64,000 nt of DNA from Vibrio bivalvicida (GCF_001399455.2 NZ_LLEI02000091.1:62001-126000), one strand, 5' to 3'; positions 27,786-37,325 are shown, counted from the first letter of the stretch. Program-made: numbers and translations. Notes: generated by a model not told the origin, from the sequence alone.

Positions 27786-28652
27786 TTAATTGGTATTGAT
27801 TGGTTCTGACTTTGAAGGCTCAATACCCCAATCTTTCCATACAGGTTCAACGCCCGATGGAAGCCATAAATTTCGTCCTAACTCCATCCAAGGTGATGGA
27901 TAATGAAAGTCGCTGCCTTGAGAAGCTAATAGATTGTATTGTATAGCATAATCCGCCAAGTTGCGCCTTTCTTGTTGCCCTTGTTGAGGTTGAGCAACTT
28001 CCATTGCATCTCCTCCCGCTTCAACAAACGCACTGATTAGCCGTTTTGTCCATTTGGCGGTTAGGTCATAGCGCCCTGGGTGAGCAAGCACGGCCTGTCC
28101 ACCAGCGGCATGTATTGATTCAATCGCTTCTTTCATTGTGCACCAGTTTGGCGGCACATAACCCGGATTATTGCGCGTTAGGTATTTCTTAAACACTTGC
28201 TGCATCGTTTTCGCATAGCCGTTATCGACCAGCCATTTGGCGAAATGCGCTCTCGTGATTGGCGCGTCACCAGCAATTGCTTTAACATCTTCAAGCACAC
28301 CTTCTTGCGTTGCTTTTTCAAGGCGATGAGCAATCATTTCAGCGCGTGCGACTCGATGGTTTTTCTGTTTTATGATCAGTTCATTGAGTGCTTCAGTCTC
28401 TGGGTCGATATTCAAACCTACAATGTGAATATCTTTATTCTGCCAAACGGTAGAAATTTCAATTCCGTTGATGATCTTCAAAGGCAGATTATTGTCTTGG
28501 ACATATTGATGCGCGGTCGCTAGTGCATCGACGGTATCGTGATCGGTGATTGCTAACACATCAAGCTGAAAGCCAAGGGCTCTATCTATTAATTCATGTG
28601 GAGGCAGTCTTCCATCTGAGGCGGTCGTATGACTGTGTAAATCAATTCTCAT
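27786..28652 (-). CDS. rnm: RNase AM, PHP-domain 5'-3' exoribonuclease (YciV/TrpH)
   Basis: The 288-residue PHP-domain metal-dependent phosphoesterase starts with MRIDLHSHTTASDGRLPPHE (His6 and His8 as metal ligands). It continues with AITDHDTVDAL, INGIEISTVW, GGQAVLAHPGRY and SQGSDFHYPS. In E. coli this protein trims the 5' ends of rRNAs and degrades short RNAs. It is divergent from trpL with 82 bases between starts, the same arrangement as in E. coli. Confidence 0.94.
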   Translation of the reverse strand: MRIDLHSHTTASDGRLPPHELIDRALGFQLDVLAITDHDTVDALATAHQYVQDNNLPLKIINGIEISTVWQNKDIHIVGLNIDPETEALNELIIKQKNHRVARAEMIAHRLEKATQEGVLEDVKAIAGDAPITRAHFAKWLVDNGYAKTMQQVFKKYLTRNNPGYVPPNWCTMKEAIESIHAAGGQAVLAHPGRYDLTAKWTKRLISAFVEAGGDAMEVAQPQQGQQERRNLADYAIQYNLLASQGSDFHYPSPWMELGRNLWLPSGVEPVWKDWGIEPSKSEPINTN

Positions 28653-28668
28653 AATTTTGTTTTTTTAG

Positions 28669-28697
28669 TTGACTTTTTACCTCTGCACTAGTTAACT
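28669..28697 (+). promoter_or_regulatory. trp operon promoter
   Basis: TTGACT (28669-28674) and TTAACT (28692-28697) are spaced by 17 bases. The -10 box and spacing match the E. coli trp promoter (TTGACA-17-TTAACT). The -10 box lies inside the TrpR operator. Confidence 0.9.
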
Positions 28698-28702
28698 AGT
28701 AC
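28685..28702 (+). promoter_or_regulatory. TrpR operator
   Basis: The palindrome ACTAGTTAACTAGT (28687-28700) with flanks GC and AC matches the TrpR consensus. It overlaps the -10 box, so tryptophan-bound TrpR would block polymerase. trpR itself is not in the window. Confidence 0.92.
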
Positions 28703-28734
28703 ACAAATACAAAGTACCTGACTTAAGGCTCACT

Positions 28735-28860
28735 ATGTTACAAGACATTAACCAAAACCATAAAGCAAAAGTTGTTACTGGCACTATGAATAATAGTTCA
28801 GCTGATCTTGCTTGGTGGCGCACTTGGACAAGTTCTTGGTGGGCTAACGTGTACTTCTAA
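28735..28860 (+). CDS. trpL: trp operon leader peptide (41 aa)
   Basis: The ATG at 28735 opens a 41-residue frame containing five tryptophans in ten residues (AWWRTWTSSWW, residues 26-36), and ends at TAA 28858-28860. Ribosome stalling at these Trp codons would decide between the antiterminator and terminator structures. The frame is too short for ordinary ORF calling. Confidence 0.95.
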   Translation: MLQDINQNHKAKVVTGTMNNSSADLAWWRTWTSSWWANVYF

Positions 28861-28909
28861 TTCATAGAATTCAAGTTTAGGAAGCCCGCTACTAAAGCGG
28901 GCTTTTTTG
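28838..28909 (+). promoter_or_regulatory. trp attenuator (antiterminator and terminator)
   Basis: The terminator stem is AGCCCGCT (28883-28890) with AGCGGGCT (28896-28903), followed by TTTTTT. The alternative antiterminator pairs GGTGGGCT (28838-28845, overlapping the last two Trp codons) with the same AGCCCGCT arm, eight pairs including G-U. Stalling on the earlier Trp codons would leave the antiterminator free. Confidence 0.88.
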
Positions 28910-29038
28910 TTTTGTAATCTGTCTCACATCTAAATGCTTAAACAATCGTCAAATTTAACCAAAACCTGATTGGGTGACCGTTTGCTTTATGCGACTATGT
29001 ACGGCAGGAAGTAAAAATTTTAGAGAAAAGGAGGTCTT

Positions 29039-30601
29039 GTGAACAAGGCCATTGAAATCAAGAAGCTAGGTAAGATTGAGTTAATTCGAAGTACGGCCCC
29101 GTATGCCCAAGATCCTACGCAGCTGTTCCACACGCTATGTGAAAACAAAACTGACAGCCTGCTATTGGAATCTGCTGAAATCGACTCAAAGCAGGACCTA
29201 CAAAGCCTTCTTATTGTTGACTCAGCGGTGCGCATTGTCTGTTTCGGACATACGGTGACAATGACCGCGTTAACCGACAATGGTAAAAACCTGCTTTCTC
29301 ACCTTACGCACAACATCAATCCAAGTATTGAACACACATTTAACGGCAGCGAACTGGTACTGGAATACAGTGAACCGTGTAACACCTTAGATGAAGACTC
29401 TCGCCTACGTGAAGCCTCTTCCTTTGATGCACTGCGTTTGATTCAGCACAGCTTCGATATTGAAGAGCTGCACAAGCACGCGATCTTTATCGGTGGCTTG
29501 TTTGCCTATGATTTAGTGGCTAATTTTGAACCTTTGGGTGATGCAGCTCAATCAAACCAATGTCCTGACTATGTTTTTTATGTTGCGGAGACCTTACTGG
29601 TTATCGACCATCAAAAGCAGTCTTGTGAGCTTCAAGCTGCCCTTTTCGTAACCGACGCTTGCAAACCTGAACTGACTGCTCGTATCGAAGAGATCAGTGC
29701 TGCCTGTGCCGATTTAAAAACGCTACCAAAAGCGGTACCTGTCGCTGATACCCACGCAGAGCCAAGCATTTCTGATACTGACTTCTGTCAGATTGTGCGC
29801 GACTTAAAAGAGTTTGTGGTTAAAGGTGATGTTTTCCAAGTGGTGCCATCACGTCGCTTTACCTTACCTTGCCCTTCTCCACTCGCGGCTTATAAAGAAC
29901 TAAAACAGAGCAACCCAAGCCCTTACATGTTCTACATGCAAGATGAGCTTTTCACTCTGTTCGGCGCTTCGCCAGAAAGTGCCCTTAAGTACGAAACTCA
30001 ATCAAACCAAGTTGAAATCTACCCAATCGCTGGCACGCGCCGGCGTGGTAAACGACCTAATGGCGATATCGACTTTGATTTAGATAGCCGTATTGAGCTA
30101 GAGCTGCGCACTGATAAAAAAGAGAATGCTGAGCACATGATGCTGGTCGATTTAGCGCGCAATGATGTGGCTCGAATCTCTCAAGCAGGCACTCGCCACG
30201 TTGCTGACTTACTCAAAGTCGACCGTTACAGTCATGTGATGCACCTAGTCTCACGTGTCGTAGGTCAACTACGTGATGACTTAGATGCCCTACACGCTTA
30301 CCAAGCTTGTATGAACATGGGCACGCTAACCGGCGCTCCGAAAATCCGCGCAATGCAATTGATTCGAGATGTCGAGGGAGCCCGCCGCGGCAGCTATGGC
30401 GGCGCAGTGGGCTATCTTACTGGAGAAGGAACATTAGATACTTGTATCGTGATTCGCTCTGCTTACGTAGAAAATGGCATCGCGCAAGTTCAAGCCGGCG
30501 CTGGGGTTGTTTTCGATTCAGATCCACAAGCTGAGGCTGACGAAACCCGCGGTAAGGCTCAAGCAGTAATCTCTGCTATTCAATCAGCACATAAGGAGTA
30601 G
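29039..30601 (+). CDS. trpE: Anthranilate synthase component I
   Basis: TrpE converts chorismate to anthranilate using ammonia from TrpG. It starts with GTG behind an unusually strong AAGGAGGT ribosome site. The feedback motif LLESAEIDSK, which binds tryptophan in enterobacterial enzymes, is present near residue 38. The chorismate-binding half shows FQVVPSRRFTL, FGASPESALK, IYPIAGTRRRG, MLVDLARND and QAGAGVVFDSDP. Length (520) is typical. Confidence 0.98.
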   Translation: MNKAIEIKKLGKIELIRSTAPYAQDPTQLFHTLCENKTDSLLLESAEIDSKQDLQSLLIVDSAVRIVCFGHTVTMTALTDNGKNLLSHLTHNINPSIEHTFNGSELVLEYSEPCNTLDEDSRLREASSFDALRLIQHSFDIEELHKHAIFIGGLFAYDLVANFEPLGDAAQSNQCPDYVFYVAETLLVIDHQKQSCELQAALFVTDACKPELTARIEEISAACADLKTLPKAVPVADTHAEPSISDTDFCQIVRDLKEFVVKGDVFQVVPSRRFTLPCPSPLAAYKELKQSNPSPYMFYMQDELFTLFGASPESALKYETQSNQVEIYPIAGTRRRGKRPNGDIDFDLDSRIELELRTDKKENAEHMMLVDLARNDVARISQAGTRHVADLLKVDRYSHVMHLVSRVVGQLRDDLDALHAYQACMNMGTLTGAPKIRAMQLIRDVEGARRGSYGGAVGYLTGEGTLDTCIVIRSAYVENGIAQVQAGAGVVFDSDPQAEADETRGKAQAVISAIQSAHKE

Positions 30602-30608
30602 CATCGAG

Positions 30609-31199
30609 ATGGCAAATATCGTTTTTATCGACAACTTCGATTCGTTTACCTATAACCTGGTGGATCAATTCCGCTCATTAGGTCACGACGTGACTATCTA
30701 CCGTAACAACATCGCGGCAGAGGTCATTGAATCGACAGTCGCTAACTTAGATAACCCAGTGGTGCTGTTATCTCCAGGTCCGGGGGCTCCGTCAGAAGCG
30801 GGCTCAATGCCAGAGATTATCCAGCGTCTTAAAGGCAAAGTACCTATGATTGGTATTTGTTTAGGTCACCAAGCAATCGTCGAAGCCTATGGCGGCACCG
30901 TTGCTGGTGCGGGTGAAATCATTCACGGTAAAGTATCGATGATGGAACACCAAAACCACGACACCTATGCTGGGCTACCTTCTCCTCTTGCCATTGCTCG
31001 TTACCATTCATTAGTCGCAACCGAAGTACCATCGTCTTTAACCATCACGGCTGAAGTTGATGATTTGGTGATGTCTGTAGTACAAGAGCAAGATAAGGTG
31101 TGTGGTTTCCAATTCCACCCAGAATCAATTATGACTACCTACGGTGCAACGCTGCTAGCTAATGCCATTGAGTGGGCTCTAAAGAAGAACGACAAATAA
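30609..31199 (+). CDS. trpG: Anthranilate synthase component II (glutamine amidotransferase)
   Basis: This is a class I glutamine amidotransferase of 196 residues: nucleophile in GICLGHQAIVEAYGG, catalytic His-Glu in FQFHPESIM, and the oxyanion strand LLSPGPGAPSEAG. It is not fused to trpD, unlike in E. coli. An AAGGAG site nine bases before the ATG overlaps the end of trpE, and the gap is seven bases. Confidence 0.97.
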   Translation: MANIVFIDNFDSFTYNLVDQFRSLGHDVTIYRNNIAAEVIESTVANLDNPVVLLSPGPGAPSEAGSMPEIIQRLKGKVPMIGICLGHQAIVEAYGGTVAGAGEIIHGKVSMMEHQNHDTYAGLPSPLAIARYHSLVATEVPSSLTITAEVDDLVMSVVQEQDKVCGFQFHPESIMTTYGATLLANAIEWALKKNDK

Positions 31200-31210
31200 G
31201 GAACAAGGTC

Positions 31211-32209
31211 ATGGAACAGATTATCAACAAACTTTACGAGCAAGAGTCACTGAGCGAGCAAGAAAGCCAACAGCTTTTTGACGTTATTATCCGCGGTGAG
31301 TTAGACCAAATTCTAATGGCGTCAGCCCTAACTGCGCTAAAAATTAAAGGCGAGACCCCAGACGAGATTGCTGGCGCAGCAAAAGCGTTGTTAGCCAATG
31401 CGAACCCATTCCCACGACCAGATTATGACTTTGCTGATATTGTAGGAACAGGCGGAGACGGTCATGACACCATCAATATTTCGACCACATCTGCATTTGT
31501 CGCAGCCGCATGTGGTTTAAAAGTTGCGAAACATGGTAACCGAAGCGTTTCAAGTAAGTCTGGTTCTTCAGACCTGCTCGATAAATTTGGTATTAACCTA
31601 GCGATGAGTGCTGAAGACACGCGCAATGCGGTCGACGAAATCGGCGTCGCATTCTTGTTTGCGCCGCAATATCACAGTGGTGTACGTCACGCGATGCCTG
31701 TTCGTCAAACGATGAAAACGCGTACGATCTTCAATATCCTTGGTCCACTAATTAACCCTGCCCGTCCAAACATCGAGCTTATGGGTGTATACAGTAAAGA
31801 GTTGGTTCGCCCTATCGCAGAAACCATGCTTAAGATGGGTATGAAGCGAGCAGCGGTTGTCCACGGTAGTGGCTTAGATGAAGTCGCGATTCACGGTGAA
31901 ACTACAGTAGCAGAAATCAAAGATGGAGCTATTCATGAATACACAGTTTCGCCAGCGGACTTTGGCCTAAGCCAACACCCACTCGAAGCAATTAAGGGCG
32001 GCACACCTGAAGAGAACAAGGCTATCACGACTAATATCTTGACGGGTAAAGGCACAGAAGCTCAAGCGGGTGCGGTAGCCGTCAATGTGGGACTACTCAT
32101 GCGTCTATTTGGTCACGAAGACCTTAAAGCAAACGCAGCGCAAGCTCTTGAAGCGATGAACTCTGGCAAGGCTTATGAGCTAGTGCAGAAATTAGCTGCT
32201 CACGCTTAA
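31211..32209 (+). CDS. trpD: Anthranilate phosphoribosyltransferase
   Basis: TrpD transfers phosphoribose from PRPP to anthranilate. The frame is open from 31172 inside trpG, but ATG 31211 has a good AAGGAA site and starts MEQIINKLYEQESL, giving 332 residues. Motifs visible are VGTGGDGHDTINIST (PRPP loop), KHGNRSVSSKSGSSDLLD and FNILGPLINPARP. Confidence 0.97.
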   Translation: MEQIINKLYEQESLSEQESQQLFDVIIRGELDQILMASALTALKIKGETPDEIAGAAKALLANANPFPRPDYDFADIVGTGGDGHDTINISTTSAFVAAACGLKVAKHGNRSVSSKSGSSDLLDKFGINLAMSAEDTRNAVDEIGVAFLFAPQYHSGVRHAMPVRQTMKTRTIFNILGPLINPARPNIELMGVYSKELVRPIAETMLKMGMKRAAVVHGSGLDEVAIHGETTVAEIKDGAIHEYTVSPADFGLSQHPLEAIKGGTPEENKAITTNILTGKGTEAQAGAVAVNVGLLMRLFGHEDLKANAAQALEAMNSGKAYELVQKLAAHA

Positions 32210-32234
32210 CACCTCGAACAATAAGGTTATGAAA

Positions 32235-33662
32235 ATGACTCAGGTAAAAGAAAAATTATCCGAACACGTTTCTGTTAAAGAAGCCGAGATGGCAGAAGTC
32301 TTAGCTAAGATTGTTCGCGACAAGTACCAATGGGTTGCTGAGCGTAAAGAGTCACAGCCACTTGAGACATTCAAAAGTGATCTAACGCCATCAGACCGCA
32401 GCTTCTATACAGCGCTAAAACAAAACAACACTGTTTTCATCACCGAATGTAAAAAGGCCTCTCCTTCCAAAGGTTTAATTCGCGATGACTTTGATCTTGA
32501 TTACATCGCATCAGTTTACAACAACCATGCAAACGCCATTTCGGTGTTAACCGACGAGAAGTACTTTCAAGGCAGCTTCGACTTCTTACCTCAGGTAAGA
32601 AAGCAAGCGAAACAGCCAATTCTATGTAAAGACTTTATGGTTGATGCCTATCAGGTTTATTTGGCACGTCACTATAGTGCCGATGCGATTCTGCTAATGC
32701 TTTCAGTACTCAATGATGAAGAATATCGTGAGCTGGCTGCGGTGGCTCACTCACTCGATATGGGTGTACTTACTGAAGTCAGTAATGAACAAGAGCTTCA
32801 CCGCGCTGTAGAGCTAGGGGCGCAGGTAATTGGTATTAACAACCGTAACTTACGTGACCTATCCACAGATCTAAGTCGCACCAAAGAATTGGCGCCGATT
32901 ATTCGTCAGCTCGCACCTGATGCAACTGTCATCTCTGAGTCTGGAATCTACACCCACCAGCAAGTGAGAGATCTTGCCGAGTTTGCCGACGGTTTCCTCA
33001 TTGGTAGCTCATTAATGGCAGAAGAGAACCTTGAACTTGCCGTTCGCAAAGTGACATTAGGTGAAAACAAAGTATGTGGTTTGACTCATCCAGATGATGC
33101 AGCGAAAGCTTATCAGTCAGGCGCTATTTTTGGTGGTTTGATTTTTGTCGAACAATCTAAACGCTTCGTGTCGTTAGAATCAGCACGACTAACTATGAGT
33201 GGTGCACCGCTTAAGTATGTGGGTGTGTTCCAAAACAACCAGCACGAGCAAATCATCGCTACTGTCAACGATCTCGGCCTTTCTGCCGTTCAACTGCATG
33301 GCAAAGAAGATCAAGCGTTTGTCGACACATTAAAGGCATCTTTACCTTCTGGTGTTGAAATCTGGAAGGCGTATGGCGTAAGTGAGAGTGTCCCTGAACT
33401 TGTCGAGAATAACGTTGACCGTCATTTGCTCGATACTAAAGTCGGCTCTCAAGTCGGTGGTACAGGCTTAGTATTTGATTGGTCATTAATCGCCGACCCT
33501 TCGAAAGTGATGTTGGCCGGCGGTATTACACCATTTAACGCGCAGAAGGCCGCGGCTCAAGGCTGCTTAGGATTAGATCTCAACTCGGGGGTTGAACATT
33601 CGCCGGGTAAGAAAGATGGCGAAAAGCTAGAACAAGCTTTTGCAGCAATCAGAAATTATTAA
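32235..33662 (+). CDS. trpC: Bifunctional indole-3-glycerol-phosphate synthase / phosphoribosylanthranilate isomerase
   Basis: This is a TrpC-TrpF fusion of two TIM barrels. The TrpC half (about residues 20-275) has FITECKKASPSKG, PILCKDFMVDAYQVYLAR and GINNRNLRDLSTD. The TrpF half (about 276-475) has VCGLTHPDDAAKAY, VQLHGKEDQ, LLDTKVG and GLDLNSGVEHSPGKKD. Two ATGs (32229, 32235) are possible; the second has the better spacing from AAGG (32223-32226). Confidence 0.96.
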   Translation: MTQVKEKLSEHVSVKEAEMAEVLAKIVRDKYQWVAERKESQPLETFKSDLTPSDRSFYTALKQNNTVFITECKKASPSKGLIRDDFDLDYIASVYNNHANAISVLTDEKYFQGSFDFLPQVRKQAKQPILCKDFMVDAYQVYLARHYSADAILLMLSVLNDEEYRELAAVAHSLDMGVLTEVSNEQELHRAVELGAQVIGINNRNLRDLSTDLSRTKELAPIIRQLAPDATVISESGIYTHQQVRDLAEFADGFLIGSSLMAEENLELAVRKVTLGENKVCGLTHPDDAAKAYQSGAIFGGLIFVEQSKRFVSLESARLTMSGAPLKYVGVFQNNQHEQIIATVNDLGLSAVQLHGKEDQAFVDTLKASLPSGVEIWKAYGVSESVPELVENNVDRHLLDTKVGSQVGGTGLVFDWSLIADPSKVMLAGGITPFNAQKAAAQGCLGLDLNSGVEHSPGKKDGEKLEQAFAAIRNY

Positions 33663-33672
33663 GAATTTGTAT

Positions 33673-33691
33673 AGCGCGTTGTATACGCGCT
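33673..33691 (+). other. Intercistronic hairpin between trpC and trpB
   Basis: AGCGCGT (33673-33679) and ACGCGCT (33685-33691) form a 7-bp stem in the 50-base trpC-trpB gap, the longest gap inside the operon. There is no T run, so an mRNA processing or stability element is more likely than a terminator. Confidence 0.45.
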
Positions 33692-33712
33692 CAAGATTAA
33701 AGGAATTTTAAC

Positions 33713-34903
33713 ATGGCAAAACTCGATGCCTATTTCGGCGAATATGGTGGTCAGTACGTACCACAAATTTTAGTCCCTGCCCTTGATCAGCTAGAACAAG
33801 CGTTTATTGATGCTCAAGAAGACCCTGAGTTTCGCAGTGAATTTATGTCACTGCTCCAAGAGTATGCTGGTCGCCCAACGGCGCTTACACTGACTCGCAA
33901 CCTGACTAAAGGTACAAAGACCAAGCTTTACCTTAAACGTGAAGACTTGCTTCACGGTGGCGCACACAAAACCAATCAAGTACTGGGTCAAGCGCTACTG
34001 GCTAAACGCATGGGCAAGAACGAAATCATCGCTGAAACGGGTGCGGGTCAACACGGTGTGGCAACAGCACTTGCCTGCGCTCTTCTTGGTCTTAAATGTC
34101 GCGTATACATGGGAGCAAAAGATGTAGAGCGTCAAAGCCCGAACGTATTCCGTATGAAGCTAATGGGCGCTAAAGTCATCCCTGTTCATTCAGGTTCGGC
34201 AACACTGAAAGACGCTTGTAACGAGGCGCTACGTGATTGGTCTGCAACCTACGAGGATGCGCATTATCTGTTAGGTACAGCAGCAGGCCCTCACCCATTC
34301 CCAACGATAGTACGTGATTTCCAACGTATGATTGGTGAAGAGACTAAGAACCAGATCCTTGCTCGCGAAGGTCGCCTTCCTGATGCGGTTATCGCCTGTG
34401 TTGGCGGCGGTTCAAACGCCATTGGCATGTTTGCAGATTTCATCGAAGAAGAAAGCGTTCGCTTAATTGGTGTTGAACCAGCAGGTAAAGGGATTGATAC
34501 CGACCAACATGGCGCCCCTCTTAAACATGGTAAGACGGGTATCTTCTTCGGTATGAAGGCACCACTGATGCAAGACCCTAATGGTCAGGTTGAAGAGTCC
34601 TACTCAGTTTCTGCTGGATTAGACTTCCCTTCCGTTGGTCCTCAGCACGCGCACCTCAATGCCATTGGCCGTGCAGAATATGACAATGTAACCGACGACG
34701 AAGCACTAGACGCTTTCCAAGAGCTTGCTCGTAGTGAAGGTATAATCCCTGCACTTGAGTCTTCTCACGCACTTGCGCACGCACTGCGCATGGCTCGCGA
34801 GAATCCAGAGAAAGAACAATTATTGGTAGTTAACCTATCCGGTCGTGGTGACAAAGACATCTTCACCGTACACGCCATCCTAGAAGAAAAAGGAGTGATC
34901 TAA
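33713..34903 (+). CDS. trpB: Tryptophan synthase beta chain
   Basis: The PLP enzyme joins indole and serine. PLP lysine is in HGGAHKTNQVLGQALLA (about residue 87), the phosphate-binding loop is CVGGGSNAIGMF, and the conserved glutamate lies in AETGAGQHGVATA. The length (396) is canonical. The stop overlaps the trpA start (TAATG), which couples the two subunits of the alpha2-beta2 complex. Confidence 0.98.
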   Translation: MAKLDAYFGEYGGQYVPQILVPALDQLEQAFIDAQEDPEFRSEFMSLLQEYAGRPTALTLTRNLTKGTKTKLYLKREDLLHGGAHKTNQVLGQALLAKRMGKNEIIAETGAGQHGVATALACALLGLKCRVYMGAKDVERQSPNVFRMKLMGAKVIPVHSGSATLKDACNEALRDWSATYEDAHYLLGTAAGPHPFPTIVRDFQRMIGEETKNQILAREGRLPDAVIACVGGGSNAIGMFADFIEEESVRLIGVEPAGKGIDTDQHGAPLKHGKTGIFFGMKAPLMQDPNGQVEESYSVSAGLDFPSVGPQHAHLNAIGRAEYDNVTDDEALDAFQELARSEGIIPALESSHALAHALRMARENPEKEQLLVVNLSGRGDKDIFTVHAILEEKGVI

Positions 34904-35709
34904 TGAGTCGTTATGCGAAGATGTTTGAGCGCCTGAACGAAAAAAATCAAGGCGCATTTGTACCCTTTGTAACGGTTTGCGATCCAAACGCAGAGCAGTC
35001 TTACAAGATCATGGAAACCCTAGTTGAATCCGGTGCTGATGCTCTTGAATTAGGTATTCCATTTTCAGATCCTTTAGCAGATGGCCCAACTATTCAAGGT
35101 GCGAACATTCGCGCTCTAGATTCTGGCGCAACACCTGACATCTGTTTCGAGCAAATCGGCAAAATTCGTGCTAAATACCCAGAACTGCCAATCGGCCTAC
35201 TGATGTATGCGAACTTGGTTTACTCTCGCGGTATCGAAAACTTCTACCAGCGCTGCGCTCAAGCCGGAATTGATTCCGTTTTGATTGCTGATGTTCCAAC
35301 CAACGAAAGTGCTGAGTTCGTCGCGGCTGCAGAAAAGCATGGTATTCACCCAATCTTCATCGCACCGCCAACAGCAAGTGACGAAACACTCCAGCAAGTC
35401 TCTCAGCTTGGTGGTGGTTATACTTACCTACTGTCTCGTGCAGGTGTAACCGGCGCTGAGACCAAAGCGAATATGCCTGTCGGCGATATGCTAAGCAAAC
35501 TGAATCAGTTTGATGCACCTCCGGCACTGCTAGGTTTCGGTATTTCTGAGCCAGAACAAGTTAAGCAGGCTCTCGAAGCAGGTGCTGCGGGAGCAATTTC
35601 TGGCTCAGCCGTAGTTAAAATCATTGAAAACAATACTGAAAACCCAGCAGAGATGTTAAATCAGCTCGCAAACTTTGTTTCTTCAATGAAGGCTGCAACA
35701 CAGAAGTAA
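34903..35709 (+). CDS. trpA: Tryptophan synthase alpha chain
   Basis: TrpA cleaves indole-3-glycerol phosphate and channels indole to TrpB. The catalytic Glu and Asp are both visible in ALELGIPFSDPLADGP (about residues 49 and 60). The phosphate-binding region GFGISEPEQVKQAL and GAAGAISGSAVV are present. It is the last gene of the operon and ends before a terminator. Confidence 0.97.
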   Translation: MSRYAKMFERLNEKNQGAFVPFVTVCDPNAEQSYKIMETLVESGADALELGIPFSDPLADGPTIQGANIRALDSGATPDICFEQIGKIRAKYPELPIGLLMYANLVYSRGIENFYQRCAQAGIDSVLIADVPTNESAEFVAAAEKHGIHPIFIAPPTASDETLQQVSQLGGGYTYLLSRAGVTGAETKANMPVGDMLSKLNQFDAPPALLGFGISEPEQVKQALEAGAAGAISGSAVVKIIENNTENPAEMLNQLANFVSSMKAATQK

Positions 35710-36047
35710 CGTGTTAGCCATCTAAACATCTATGAGATCAGCTTCTTATTGAGTGTAAGAATCTGATCTTTTTTTTAACATTCCTCCACTTATTCAAGCC
35801 CTTTGACTCCCTTTCTCTCGACAAATAGTTACTGACAATTGATAGCCTTGGTTTATAGCAAACGTTCTCTTTTGTGCAAAAACTTAACACCAATCAATGA
35901 ATCGATTATTAATTATTCGAACTATCTATAGCGCATATTGCTAAATGTAAAATTAAAGTGTAAAAAGCAAGACGATATTATTATCCATTGTTAATAAATT
36001 AAACGGTGGGTAATTCTTGGACTTTAAAATTTATTAGCACAGAGGTT
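35710..36047. other. Intergenic region after trpA
   Basis: These 338 bases contain the trp terminator and then an AT-rich stretch (35780-36040) that must hold the promoter of the symporter gene. No further gene or repeat is supported. Confidence 0.6.
35735..35776 (+). terminator. Terminator of the trp operon
   Basis: AGATCAG (35735-35741) pairs with CTGATCT (35763-35769), and the inner TTCTTA with TAAGAA, followed by an eight-base T run. Confidence 0.92.
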
Positions 36048-37304
36048 ATGGAAGTGTTAAAAGAAAAGAATTTGCTAAACAACATTGGTGTTCAAGTTGT
36101 CATAGCTATGATCCTAGGTACTGCCGTTGGTGCCTTGATGGGGAACAGCGCAACTATGTTCGCTCCACTTGGCGCGATCTTCATCAATCTAATTAAGATG
36201 CTAGTTATCCCACTGGTTGCCGTTGCACTAATTTCTGGTGCTGCTGGCCTAGGTAACAGCCAATCCGCTGGTAAAGTTGGTCTGGTAACATTAGGTTACT
36301 TTGGTTTAACTTCGGCGCTTGCAGTAGCACTAGCACTGTTTATGGGTGAAGTATTTCAGCCTGGGCTTGGCATCGACGTTTCTGGCGTTGAAGGCATGTT
36401 CTCTGCTGAGTACGCTTCTAAAGGTGAACTACCTACTTTTTGGGCAACCATCACTGGTATGATCCCAACCAACGTTTTCCAGTCACTGAACGAAGCAAAC
36501 ATCCTTCAGATCCTAGTTTTCTGTATGTTCTTTGGTATTGCGATTTCTCAGCAATCAAAAGAACGCCGCGAGCCAATCATGAACGGTGTAAACTGTATCG
36601 TTGATGCTATGGTTTGGATGATCAACAAGGTGATGATCATTGCACCAATCGGTGTATTCGGCCTTATGGCGGAAGCCGTTGGTACCTTTGGTTTTGCCGC
36701 TCTGATGGTCGTGTTCAAACTATTCGTTGTTTACGTGGCTGCTATCCTAATCTTTGGTTTTGTTGCTTACCCACTGATGGTACATATCTTCACTAAGACT
36801 TCAGCGAAGAAGTTCCTGACAGCAATGAAGAAGCCTCAAGCGGTTGCACTTTCAACTGCCTCTTCGATGGCAACACTGCCAGTCACCATGGATACTGTTG
36901 AGCACGAGCTAGGCGTTAAGAACTCGACTGCGTCATTTGTTCTACCATTGGGCGCAACGATCAACATGTCTGGTAACGCTATTTACTATGGTCTAGTGGC
37001 AATCTTCTTTGCTCAGCTGTTCAACATTGACCTAGGTATGGGTGCTTACATCGCAATCATCGTAACATCAACACTTGGTGCCGTTGGTCAGGCTGGTGTT
37101 CCAGGTCCATCTTTCTTAGTTGTAGCTGTTCTACTTGCAGCGGGCATTCCAATTGAAGGCCTACCACTACTTTTCGCTCTTGACCGTATCTTCGATATGA
37201 TTCGTACAGCACTAAACATCACCGGTGATGCAGCGTGTGCAGTGATTGTTGATGCTCTAGTTGAAGAAGAGAAAGAAGCTGAACTAGAAAAACAGCAAGC
37301 ATAA
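36048..37304 (+). CDS. Dicarboxylate/amino acid:cation symporter (DAACS family)
   Basis: The protein of about 418 residues has eight transmembrane helices and two re-entrant loops, as in the glutamate transporter family. HP1 is visible as STASSMATLPVTMD, and the TM8 ligand region as DRIFDMIRTALNITGD, in which the Asp, Arg, Asn and Asp of acidic-substrate transporters are kept. The TM7 motif normally NMDGT reads NMSGN here, so cation coupling may differ. The start is uncertain: ATG 36048 is only two bases after AGAGG, whereas GTG 36054 has normal spacing. Confidence 0.93.
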   Translation: MEVLKEKNLLNNIGVQVVIAMILGTAVGALMGNSATMFAPLGAIFINLIKMLVIPLVAVALISGAAGLGNSQSAGKVGLVTLGYFGLTSALAVALALFMGEVFQPGLGIDVSGVEGMFSAEYASKGELPTFWATITGMIPTNVFQSLNEANILQILVFCMFFGIAISQQSKERREPIMNGVNCIVDAMVWMINKVMIIAPIGVFGLMAEAVGTFGFAALMVVFKLFVVYVAAILIFGFVAYPLMVHIFTKTSAKKFLTAMKKPQAVALSTASSMATLPVTMDTVEHELGVKNSTASFVLPLGATINMSGNAIYYGLVAIFFAQLFNIDLGMGAYIAIIVTSTLGAVGQAGVPGPSFLVVAVLLAAGIPIEGLPLLFALDRIFDMIRTALNITGDAACAVIVDALVEEEKEAELEKQQA

Positions 37305-37325
37305 TTTCTGATGCTAATTAAGACG

